16,420 nucleotides of DNA, taken from positions 1-16,420 of the forward strand of contig ONVR01000291.1 of NCBI GenBank assembly GCA_900321335.1. The letters are read 5' to 3'. This stretch comes from an uncultured Eubacteriales bacterium. GTDB lineage: Bacteria > Bacillota > Clostridia > Oscillospirales > Oscillospiraceae. Made by a program: the position numbers and the translations under genes. Under the pieces are notes generated by a model. The model saw nothing but the letters and a program-made list of their open reading frames with translations, made no database searches and was not told where the DNA came from. Below, piece by piece: positions 6,305 through 13,454 of this stretch. Positions within the stretch are counted from its first letter, which is position 1, and every line of letters begins with the position of its first letter.

Positions 6305-7993
6305 ATGAAACTGAAAAAGATTTTCGCACTCCTGCTTGTGGTCTGCATGACAGCCGCCCTTCTGGCCGGCTGCGGCGGCAATTCCGCAGGCAGCGACACC
6401 GCAAACACCACTCCCGCCGACACCGCCCCCGCGTCCTCTGACACCGGTGCCGACACCGCGCCGGCTTCCTCTGACGCCAGCGCCCCCGCCGATACCGCTC
6501 CCGCGGCCTCCGGCAAGACCCAGCTCAACGTGGTATCCGACATGTTCAGCCAGCCCAACATCCACGATCTGAGCCCCAGCTGGTTCGTTGTCCGTCTTGG
6601 CCTGGCCGAGACACTGGTAAGATTCGGTGAGGACAGCTCCTACCAGCCCTGGCTGGCCACCAGCTGGGAGGTTGCCGACGACAACCTGACCTGGACCTTC
6701 CACCTGCAGGAGGGCGTCAAGTTCTCCAACGGCGCCGATATGACCGCCACCAAGGTCAAGGAGTCCATCGAGTACCTCTATGAGGATCAGGATCCCGCCA
6801 ACGGCGGCGTGGGCGACGCCCTGACCTTTATGACCTACACCTCCATCACCGCTGACGACGCGGCGAATACCGTGACCATCGTCACCACGGAGCCCGTGCC
6901 CGACATGCCCGGCGTTATGGCTTACCCCCTGTTCGCCATCATCGACGCGGAGGCCACCCGTGGCCGGGATATGCTCCTGGAGGGCCCCATCGGCACCGGC
7001 CCCTACGTTGTGACCTCCTACACCGACGGCCACGACTATCAGCTTGCCAAGAACCCCTACTACTGGGACGGCGAGGTCCCCTTTGAGACCGTCAACTATG
7101 TAAAGGTCGCCGAGGAGAGCTCCCGCTACAACGCCCTGCTGGACGGCTCTGCCGACATCGCCACCCATATCCAGGCCTCCAACCTGCCCGCCCTGGAATC
7201 CGCCGGCTACGCTGTGAGCAACGTCTCCGGCGCCCGTGACGGTTATTTCCACGTGAATTTTGAGGGTCCCATGGGCAACGACGCCCTGCGGAAGGCCGTG
7301 TTCATGGCCATCGACGACGAGACCGTCTGCGACATCACCACCGGCGGCTCCTACACCGCGGGCTACACGCCGCTGGCGCCCATCTTTACCCAGTGGGGCG
7401 GCGCCGATATCCCTGACGTGACCGCCTACAACCCCGAAGAGGCCATGAAGATCCTGGACGAGGCCGGCATCAAGGACACCGACGGCGACGGCTGGCGTGA
7501 GCTGGACGGCCAGAACATCCTGCTGACCTACGTCACCGTGACCGGCCGCCAGATGGCGGACATCGCCCAGGCCCACGCCACCCTGATCCAGGCCATCGGC
7601 GTCAACTGCGAGGTCAAGGTGGTCGACTCCCAGGGCGAGTACATGACCAACGGCACCTTCGACATGGTCAACTCCAACGAGATGATCGTGCCCACCGGCG
7701 ATCCCGTGAACTTCCTGTCTCACTGGTACTCCGAATCCGGCACCGGCTACAACTACGCCCGGTACAGCAATCCTGATTTCGACAAGGCCTTCGAGGCTCT
7801 CAAAACCGAGATGGACGTAAGCAAGAGAAACGAGTACGTCAAGCAGCTGCAGCAGATCATGGTGGACGACAGTGTCCTGCTGCTGGGCGGCTACTACAAC
7901 TTCAACATCTGCTCCGCACCCTCCGTGACCGGCGTGGTGCAGCCTCCCTGCGACTTCTACTGGATCACCAAGGACATCAAGCCCGCGGCGTAA
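6305..7993 (+). CDS. Extracellular solute-binding lipoprotein, NikA/DppA family
   Basis: Membrane-anchored receptor that captures the substrate for the importer. The 562-residue protein has a lipoprotein signal (basic start MKLKK, hydrophobic core, lipobox LAGC with Cys23). A flexible Ala/Thr/Asp/Ser/Pro linker (about 25-70) follows, in which DTAPASSD occurs twice (39-46, 50-57). The type-5 binding fold comes next. It includes PWLATSWEV, GVKFSNGADMTA, GPIGTGPYVV and NPYYWDG, all typical of the nickel/peptide-binding family; GPIGTGP closely resembles NikA. The start at 6305 has AAGGAG 5 bases upstream; an ATG at 6290 lies before that site. The cargo is unknown. B12 control and the G3E GTPase downstream suggest a metal or its chelate. 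Confidence 0.93.
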   Translation: MKLKKIFALLLVVCMTAALLAGCGGNSAGSDTANTTPADTAPASSDTGADTAPASSDASAPADTAPAASGKTQLNVVSDMFSQPNIHDLSPSWFVVRLGLAETLVRFGEDSSYQPWLATSWEVADDNLTWTFHLQEGVKFSNGADMTATKVKESIEYLYEDQDPANGGVGDALTFMTYTSITADDAANTVTIVTTEPVPDMPGVMAYPLFAIIDAEATRGRDMLLEGPIGTGPYVVTSYTDGHDYQLAKNPYYWDGEVPFETVNYVKVAEESSRYNALLDGSADIATHIQASNLPALESAGYAVSNVSGARDGYFHVNFEGPMGNDALRKAVFMAIDDETVCDITTGGSYTAGYTPLAPIFTQWGGADIPDVTAYNPEEAMKILDEAGIKDTDGDGWRELDGQNILLTYVTVTGRQMADIAQAHATLIQAIGVNCEVKVVDSQGEYMTNGTFDMVNSNEMIVPTGDPVNFLSHWYSESGTGYNYARYSNPDFDKAFEALKTEMDVSKRNEYVKQLQQIMVDDSVLLLGGYYNFNICSAPSVTGVVQPPCDFYWITKDIKPAA

Positions 7994-8012
7994 ACCCGGC
8001 ACAGATCCGGAC

Positions 8013-8036
8013 GGGAGGGCCCTCCGGGGCCTTCCC
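8013..8036 (+). promoter_or_regulatory. Intercistronic stem-loop after the binding-protein gene
   Basis: GGGAGGGCC (8013-8021) pairs with GGCCTTCCC (8028-8036), with one G-U pair and a 6-base loop. No T-run follows. Hairpins in this position commonly shield the binding-protein mRNA from 3' exonucleases or lower expression of distal genes, giving excess binding protein. That role is inferred from position. Confidence 0.55.
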
Positions 8037-8078
8037 GCCGGGAAAAACGCTCCGCACACAGACAGAAGGAGTATGCTT

Positions 8079-8867
8079 ATGCTGAACGTGAAGAACATCA
8101 CTGTGGAATACGACGAAAGACCCGTGGTCGAGGACTTCAGCCTGGAGATGGGCGAGGGCGAGATCGTCAGTCTGGTGGGCGAGTCCGGCTCCGGCAAGAC
8201 CACCGTGATCCGCGCCATTCTGGGCCTGCTGCCCGAGGGGGGCGAGGTCACCCGGGGGGAGATCTTCTTTGACGGCAAATCCCTGCTGGACTGCCCGAAA
8301 AAGGATCTGATCGCCATGCGCGGCCGGGATATGTCCATGATCTTTCAGGACTGCGGCGCCATGATCGACCCCACCTCCACCATCGGCTCCCAGTTTATCG
8401 AGTACATCCGCACCCACGAGAAGATGGGAAAGCGGGAGGCCTATGACCGGGCGGCGAAAATGCTCACCGCCATGCGCCTGCCGGACGCGGACAACGTGAT
8501 GCACAGCTACCCCTTCCAGCTCTCCGGCGGCATGCGCCAGCGTGTGGGCATCGCCATGGCCATGACCTTCGAGCCCAAGCTGCTGCTGGCCGATGAGCCC
8601 ACCTCCGCCCTGGACGTGACGACCCAGGGCCAGATCATCCGTCAGATGATGGATATGTACAAGGAGCACAAGACCTCCATTATTATTGTGACCCACAACC
8701 TGGGTGTGGCGGCGTATATGTCCGACCAGATCCTGGTCATGAAGGGCGGCAAGGTGGTGGAGCGGGGAGACCGGGAGAAGATCCTGCATCACCCGGAGGA
8801 TCCGTACACCGTGAACCTGCTGGATTCGATTCCCAAAATGGATGGTGAGGTTTATGTCGAATACTGA
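8079..8867 (+). CDS. ABC importer ATPase, DppD/NikD family
   Basis: Cytoplasmic ATPase that powers the importer together with the next gene product. The 262-residue protein has Walker A GESGSGKTT (34-42), Q-loop Gln90 (IFQD), signature LSGGM (148-152), Walker B LLLADEP (168-174) and switch His206. All catalytic residues are present. The start at 8079 is chosen because AAGGAG lies 7 bases upstream; the earlier ATG at 8073 is only 1 base from that site. The protein is shorter than many DppD proteins because it lacks the Cys-rich C-terminal extension found in its partner. The next gene begins inside its last codons. Confidence 0.93.
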   Translation: MLNVKNITVEYDERPVVEDFSLEMGEGEIVSLVGESGSGKTTVIRAILGLLPEGGEVTRGEIFFDGKSLLDCPKKDLIAMRGRDMSMIFQDCGAMIDPTSTIGSQFIEYIRTHEKMGKREAYDRAAKMLTAMRLPDADNVMHSYPFQLSGGMRQRVGIAMAMTFEPKLLLADEPTSALDVTTQGQIIRQMMDMYKEHKTSIIIVTHNLGVAAYMSDQILVMKGGKVVERGDREKILHHPEDPYTVNLLDSIPKMDGEVYVEY

Positions 8868-9837
8868 TAAGGAAGTCCTGCTGGAAGCCAGGGACGTCAC
8901 AAAGATTTTCCGGACCACCAAGGGCCGGAGCCTGCTTGCCAACGACAAGGTGAATCTGAAAATCTACAGGGGCGAGACCCTTGGCATCGCCGGAGAGAGC
9001 GGGTGCGGCAAGAGCACCTTTATCCGGATGATCACCATGCTCGACGAGCCCACCTCCGGGGAGATCCTGTTTCGCGGACAGAACGTCTCCCACCTCAGAG
9101 GCGAGGCCCGCCGTCAGGTCTGCCGCCACGTGCAGATGGTCTTTCAGGATCCGGCGGAGGCCTTTTCTCCCCGGATGAAGATCAAGGACATCGTCTGCGA
9201 GCCCCTTTTGAATTTCAGGCTCATCTCCCGCAGCCAGGTGAACGACAAGGCCCGGGAGCTGCTGGAAATGGTGGAGCTGCCCGGGGAGTTTGCCGACCGG
9301 TACGCCCGGGATATGTCCGGGGGCCAGCGCCAGCGTGTGGGCATCGCCAGAGCCCTCGCTCTGGAGCCGGAGCTGCTGATCTGCGACGAGGTCACCTCCG
9401 CCCTGGACGTGTGCGTCCAGAAGCGCATCACCGACCTGCTGCTGAAGCTGCAGAAGGAAAAGGGCATCACCATGGCCTTTATCTGCCACGACATCTCTCT
9501 GGTCCGGGCCATGTCCCATCGGACGGCCATCATGTACCTGGGCAATATCCTGGAGGTCGTGCCCGGCAAACAGCTGGGCCTGCAGATGAGCCATCCCTAT
9601 ACCAAGGCCCTGAAAAGCTCCCTGTTCTCCGTGGACATGGATTTCAACGAGCCCCTGGAGATCCTGGAGTCCGAGGCCCCCAGCCCCCTGGACATTCCCA
9701 CCGGCTGTCCCTTCCGGAACCGGTGCCGGTACGTCCAGAAGATCTGCGCCACGGAAAAGCCCGTTCTGCGCACCCTGGAGCCCGGCCATCAGATCGCCTG
9801 CCACCTGTTTAACGGCTTCCCCGAGGTGGAAGAATAA
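8854..9837 (+). CDS. ABC importer ATPase with oligopeptide-type C-terminus, DppF/NikE family
   Basis: Second ATPase of the importer. The 327-residue protein has Walker A GESGCGKST (47-55), Q-loop Gln98, signature SGGQ (155-158), Walker B LLICDE (174-179) and switch His212. The C-terminal extension contains GCPFRNRC with four cysteines (285, 291, 298, 316), the arrangement that binds an iron-sulfur cluster in related peptide-transporter ATPases. The start at 8854 follows a GGTGAGG site at short spacing and overlaps the previous gene by 14 bases. An ATG at 8842 in the same frame lacks a ribosome site. It is the last gene of the operon, followed by an intrinsic terminator. Confidence 0.93.
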   Translation: MSNTDKEVLLEARDVTKIFRTTKGRSLLANDKVNLKIYRGETLGIAGESGCGKSTFIRMITMLDEPTSGEILFRGQNVSHLRGEARRQVCRHVQMVFQDPAEAFSPRMKIKDIVCEPLLNFRLISRSQVNDKARELLEMVELPGEFADRYARDMSGGQRQRVGIARALALEPELLICDEVTSALDVCVQKRITDLLLKLQKEKGITMAFICHDISLVRAMSHRTAIMYLGNILEVVPGKQLGLQMSHPYTKALKSSLFSVDMDFNEPLEILESEAPSPLDIPTGCPFRNRCRYVQKICATEKPVLRTLEPGHQIACHLFNGFPEVEE

Positions 9838-9849
9838 GCGAGCCGACAG

Positions 9850-9877
9850 CAGCGCCGCAATCGCGGCGCTGTTTTTT
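9850..9877 (+). terminator. Intrinsic terminator ending the ABC importer operon
   Basis: CAGCGCCGC (9850-9858) and GCGGCGCTG (9863-9871) form a perfect 9-bp stem with loop AATC, followed by six T residues (9872-9877). It starts 13 bases after the ATPase stop. Confidence 0.9.
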
Positions 9878-9891
9878 CTGTCCGGGGGCCA

Positions 9892-9920
9892 TTGCCCGGC
9901 CCGGTGTTTTGCGCTATAAT
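9892..9920 (+). promoter_or_regulatory. Promoter of the oxidoreductase/G3E unit
   Basis: TTGCCC (9892-9897), a 17-base spacer and a perfect TATAAT (9915-9920) place a transcription start near 9927, about 28 bases before the next gene. This shows that the downstream genes can be expressed independently of the riboswitch. Confidence 0.75.
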
Positions 9921-9954
9921 TGTCCCGGAAACCAAACACGGACGGGAGACGCTT

Positions 9955-12189
9955 ATGGAAAACCGCGAGGGCCGGGTGATCCCCACCACGGGCCGGAACA
10001 ACTGCGGGGGCAGGTGCCTGCTCTACGCCCACCTCCGGGAGGGCAAAATTGAAAAGATGACCACCCGGACCCCGGCGGACTGTCCGGGGCAGATCCCTTT
10101 CGCCGCCTGCGCCCGGGGACTGCAGTACCACAGGACCTTCCTCCGGGAGGACCGGCTGCGCTGGCCCATGCGCCGGGTGGGGCAGCGGGGAGAGGGGAAA
10201 TTCGTCCGGATCTCCTGGGAGGAGGCCGTGGACGAGATCGCGGCCCAATGGGCCCGGATCCGGGACGCCTACGGCCCCGGCTCCCGGTACGTCAACTACG
10301 CCACCGGCGTCTCCGCCGTGTTCACCCCCTCCGGCTTTGCCAAACGCCTGCTGGCGCTGGACGGGGGCTATCTGAACAGCTATAATTCCTACTCCAGCGC
10401 CTGCATCGACCAGGCCACCCGGCTGCTGTACGGCACCGCGGCCACGGGGAGCAGCCCGGAGACCTGGCTGGAGAGCAAGCTGATCCTCCTCTGGGGCCAC
10501 AACCCGGCGGAGACCCGCTTTGACAGCCAGAGCATGTACTATCTGCAGAAAGCCCGGGACAAGGGGATCCCCATCGTGGTGGTGGACCCCCGGAAGAGCG
10601 ATACGGTCAAGGCCCTGGGCGCCCGGTGGATCCCCCTGCGCCCGGCGACGGACGCGGCCCTGCTGGACGCCATGGCCTGGGTGATCTGGGACGCGCATCT
10701 GGCGGACCGGGATTTTCTGGACCGGTGCTGTCAGGGCTTTGACGAGGAGCATATGCCCCCCGGCGCCGGGCCCGGCAAAAGCGTGCTGGCCTATCTGACG
10801 GGGCAGAGCGACGGGGTGGCCAAGACGCCCCGATGGGCGGAGGCCATCACCGGCGTCCCCGCGGAGACCATCCGGGAGCTGGCCCTTGCCTACGGCAGGG
10901 CAAAGCCCGCCGCCCTCATCCAGGGCTACGGGGCCCAGCGCCACGCCTATGGGGAGCAGAGCGCCCGGGGCGCTATCCTGCTGGCCTGCATGACGGGCAA
11001 CGTGGGCGTCCCCGGCGGGTGGGCCGCCGGCACCGGGTATCTGGCCCGGCACGATCAGCCCGTTCTGCCCCGGCCCGCAAACCCCTATCCCATGGCCATC
11101 CCCGTGTTCCGCTGGACGGACGCGGTGGACCACGGCCGGCAGATGGGCCCGGCCCAGGGGGTCCTGGGAGGCGCGCATCTGGACGCGGACGTGAAAATGA
11201 TCCTCAATCTGGCGGGCAACTGCCTGATCAACCAGCACAGCGATATCAACGCCACGGCGGCCCTGCTCCGGGATACGGAAAAATGCGAGTTTATCCTGTG
11301 CAGCGATCTGTTTATGACCGCCAGCGCCCGCTTTGCCGATATCCTCCTGCCGGGGGTGTCGGCCCTGGAGTGCGACAATCTGACCCTCCCCTGGCACTGG
11401 GGAGACTTTATCGGCGCGGCCAACAAGGTCGTCGAGCCCCTGTACGAGAGCCGGTGGGAGTACGACTGGCTCGCCCAGGTGGCGGAAAAGCTGGGCCTCG
11501 GCCCGGCCTTTACCCAGGGCCGCACCTACGAGCAGTGGATCCGGGCCGTCTATGACGACGCCCGGCGGCGGGAGCCGGAGCTGCCCACGTTGGAGGAGCT
11601 GCGCCGGCAGGGGCTTTTCGTGTACCCGGACCGGGAGCGTCACGTGGCCTTTGCCCGCCAGCGCCGGGATCCGGAGCGATTTCCCTTCCCCACTCCCAGC
11701 GGCAAGGTGGAGCTGTACGCCCCGGCGGTGGAGACTATGGCCCTGGAGGACCCCTTTCCGGCCATCCCCCGGTACGTATCGCCCCCGGAGGGGTATGAGG
11801 ACCCCCTGCGGCAGACCTGGCCCCTGCAGCTCATCGGCTGGCACACGAAGGCCCGGTGCCACTCCATCCACGGCAACAACCGGGAGCTGGCCAAGCTGGA
11901 TCCCCAGCGCCTGTGGATCCATCCGGCGGACGCCGGTCCCCGGCAGATCCGCACGGGAGATCCCGTGGCGGTGTTCAACGGCCGTGGCCGCCTGCTGGCC
12001 ACGGCTCTGGTCACGGAGGAGATCCTCCCCGGGGTCACGGCCCTGGCACAGGGGGCCTGGTACGACCCGGACGGGACGGGCACCGACCGGGGCGGCTCCA
12101 TCAACGTACTCACCGGCCTGCGTCCCACACCCTTTGCCCGGGGCAATCCCCAGCACACCAACCTGGTGCAGGTGGAGCGGATCGGTTGA
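9955..12189 (+). CDS. DmsA-like molybdopterin-dependent oxidoreductase
   Basis: Catalytic subunit of the DMSO-reductase superfamily, binding a bis-molybdopterin guanine dinucleotide metal centre. The 744-residue protein is recognisably like E. coli DmsA along its length: VGQRGEGKFVRISWEEA (75-91), YSSA with the probable metal-ligand serine at 147 or 148, GNCLINQHSDIN near 422, DILLPG, and the C-terminal NPQHTNLVQVE. The N-terminal iron-sulfur region keeps Cys17, Cys21 and Cys52, but the first expected cysteine aligns with Gly13. There is no twin-arginine signal and no electron-transfer or membrane partner gene (DmsB/DmsC) beside it, so it is probably cytoplasmic. The start at 9955 follows GGGAG 6 bases upstream. 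Substrate unknown; the S- or N-oxide reductase label is family-level only. Confidence 0.88.
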   Translation: MENREGRVIPTTGRNNCGGRCLLYAHLREGKIEKMTTRTPADCPGQIPFAACARGLQYHRTFLREDRLRWPMRRVGQRGEGKFVRISWEEAVDEIAAQWARIRDAYGPGSRYVNYATGVSAVFTPSGFAKRLLALDGGYLNSYNSYSSACIDQATRLLYGTAATGSSPETWLESKLILLWGHNPAETRFDSQSMYYLQKARDKGIPIVVVDPRKSDTVKALGARWIPLRPATDAALLDAMAWVIWDAHLADRDFLDRCCQGFDEEHMPPGAGPGKSVLAYLTGQSDGVAKTPRWAEAITGVPAETIRELALAYGRAKPAALIQGYGAQRHAYGEQSARGAILLACMTGNVGVPGGWAAGTGYLARHDQPVLPRPANPYPMAIPVFRWTDAVDHGRQMGPAQGVLGGAHLDADVKMILNLAGNCLINQHSDINATAALLRDTEKCEFILCSDLFMTASARFADILLPGVSALECDNLTLPWHWGDFIGAANKVVEPLYESRWEYDWLAQVAEKLGLGPAFTQGRTYEQWIRAVYDDARRREPELPTLEELRRQGLFVYPDRERHVAFARQRRDPERFPFPTPSGKVELYAPAVETMALEDPFPAIPRYVSPPEGYEDPLRQTWPLQLIGWHTKARCHSIHGNNRELAKLDPQRLWIHPADAGPRQIRTGDPVAVFNGRGRLLATALVTEEILPGVTALAQGAWYDPDGTGTDRGGSINVLTGLRPTPFARGNPQHTNLVQVERIG

Positions 12190-12220
12190 CATAAAATCTG
12201 TTTTCGGGAGGGAATAAACC

Positions 12221-12832
12221 TTGAACGTATTGATTTTAGGGGGCTTTCTGGGGTCCGGCAAGACCACGGTGCTGCTCCAGCTGGCCCGGTATCTCATCGG
12301 CCGGACGGACCCGGACCGGGCCAACAAGGTCATGATCATTGAAAATGAGGTGGGCCAGGTGGGGGTGGACGACGGCTACCTCCGGGGCGGCGGCCTGCAG
12401 GTGGAAAACCTCTTTGCCGGGTGCGCCTGCTGCTCCCTGGCGGGGGAGCTGGTGAGCACCCTGGACAAGATCCGGGAGCAGTACGACCCGGCCTGGGTGA
12501 TCATCGAGACCACCGGCATCGCCATGCCCGGCAACATTCAGATGACCCTGGAGGGGGTCATGGGGCTGAAAAGCCGGATCCTGGTGCTGGCGGACGCCCA
12601 GCGGTGGCAGCGCCTGCGGGTGCCGCTGCACGATCTGCTCTGGGGGCAGATCGCCGGCTCCGACGCGGTGCTCATCAACAAATGCGACCTGGTGGACCCG
12701 GAGACCCTGGATCAGGTGGAGCGGGAAGTCCGGGAGCTGGACGGCAAGACGAGCATTTTCCGGGTCACGGCCCTGGAGACCATTGATGAGGCGGTCTGGC
12801 AGGCCGCCCTGGGACAGGAGGAAACAACATGA
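12221..12832 (+). CDS. G3E-family GTPase, CobW/HypB/UreG type (GTPase domain only)
   Basis: Predicted metallochaperone GTPase that uses GTP to deliver a metal ion to a target. The 203-residue protein has the P-loop GGFLGSGKTT (7-16), ENEVG (41-45), the metal-binding CxCC motif in GCACC (67-71), ETTG (96-99) and NKCD (153-156). It starts with TTG: GGGAGGG lies about 9 bases upstream, and an in-frame TAA two codons before excludes an earlier start. COG0523 proteins are usually 300 residues or more with a His-rich stretch and a CobW C-terminal domain. Here the protein stops after the GTPase fold, and the next gene supplies the His-rich part. The genes overlap as ATGA (12829-12832). Metal specificity (Zn, Co, Ni or Fe) cannot be read from sequence. 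Confidence 0.9.
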   Translation: MNVLILGGFLGSGKTTVLLQLARYLIGRTDPDRANKVMIIENEVGQVGVDDGYLRGGGLQVENLFAGCACCSLAGELVSTLDKIREQYDPAWVIIETTGIAMPGNIQMTLEGVMGLKSRILVLADAQRWQRLRVPLHDLLWGQIAGSDAVLINKCDLVDPETLDQVEREVRELDGKTSIFRVTALETIDEAVWQAALGQEETT

Positions 12833-13401
12833 ACGGCATTCGCTATCACCACGAGCATGAGCATGAGCACGACCATGAGCACCATCACGGCTGCGGCTGT
12901 GACCACGACCACGAGCATGACCATGAGCACGACCATGAGCACGAACATGAGCACCATCACGGCTGCGGCTGTGACCATGACCATGAGCATCACCATCACC
13001 ACGAGCATGACCACGAACACGAACATCACCACCATGACCACGGCCACGAGCAGCCCGCATACGGACGGGTGCTGGTCCAGAGCGCCCGGCACGACGCGGC
13101 CCTGGCGGTGACGGGGGAGCTCCGGCTGACGGGAGATCCGGCCGCCCTCCGGGAACGGCTGGGCAGGGCGCTGGAGCAGGCCGCCGCCCAGGTGACGGCG
13201 GCGGGAGGCATCGTGGGCCACATCAAGGCCGCCCTGCGGGTGACGGAGCTGACCATGTTCTCCGTCACGGACACCCAGGTCATGGAAAAGCCCGCCCCGG
13301 AGCGGGAGGCGGCCATCACGGCCAACGCCATCGTCTTTGCCCTGGAGAGCGACCGGGCCGAGCAGATCCTCCGGCAGGCGCTGGAGAGCGTCGCCGGGTA
13401 A
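12829..13401 (+). CDS. Polyhistidine metal-binding protein, G3E partner
   Basis: A 190-residue protein of unrecognised family. Residues 7 to about 75 are almost entirely His alternating with Asp or Glu (about 36 His), with two GCGC motifs (21-24 and 45-48) inside a 24-residue repeat. This is a strong metal-binding or storage segment (Ni, Co, Zn or Cu). Residues about 79-190 form a soluble alpha/beta domain without such bias (YGRVLVQSARHDAALAV to the end, including GIVGHIKAALRVTE), which I do not recognise. It starts within the stop of the GTPase gene (ATGA), so the two are translationally coupled and probably form one functional unit. The His-rich tract plus domain may correspond to the detached C-terminal half of a COG0523 protein. 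That is inference. Confidence 0.85.
   Translation: MNGIRYHHEHEHEHDHEHHHGCGCDHDHEHDHEHDHEHEHEHHHGCGCDHDHEHHHHHEHDHEHEHHHHDHGHEQPAYGRVLVQSARHDAALAVTGELRLTGDPAALRERLGRALEQAAAQVTAAGGIVGHIKAALRVTELTMFSVTDTQVMEKPAPEREAAITANAIVFALESDRAEQILRQALESVAG
12877..12980 (+). repeat. 72-bp tandem repeat in the His-rich coding region
   Basis: The segment beginning gagcaccatcacggctgcgg occurs at 12877 and again at 12949, 72 bases (24 codons) apart. It continues identically into gctgtgacca, and similar CA(C/T)GA(G/C) triplets surround both copies. The repeat stays in frame and duplicates the EHHHGCGCDHDHEH peptide block. Confidence 0.8.
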
Positions 13402-13413
13402 GGGGAAAAGAAG

Positions 13414-13450
13414 AAAACGCCATGGAAGCTTCCGCTTCCATGGCGTTTTT
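13414..13450. terminator. Bidirectional intrinsic terminator
   Basis: A perfect 16-bp inverted repeat (13414-13429 with 13434-13449, loop ttcc). A run of T follows on the plus strand (13446-13450) and the A-run on the other side gives T on the minus strand. It lies between the His-rich gene and the convergent MATE gene and should stop both transcripts. Confidence 0.9.
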
Positions 13451-13454
13451 GCCG

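Noticed and set aside
5381..8338. Very long open frame on the minus strand (985 codons) opposite the importer genes
   Set aside because: It lies antisense to three clearly real genes. Its product is low-complexity (Gly/Val/His/Asp-rich) and matches no family; such frames arise from the codon bias of GC-rich genes.
8737..12339. 1200-codon minus-strand open frame opposite the ATPase and oxidoreductase genes
   Set aside because: It crosses a terminator and a promoter, is antisense to two well-supported genes, and reads as biased shadow sequence.
12840..13045. Short repeated units resembling a CRISPR array
   Set aside because: The repeats are in-frame His/Glu/Asp codons with no unique spacers, and no cas genes are nearby.
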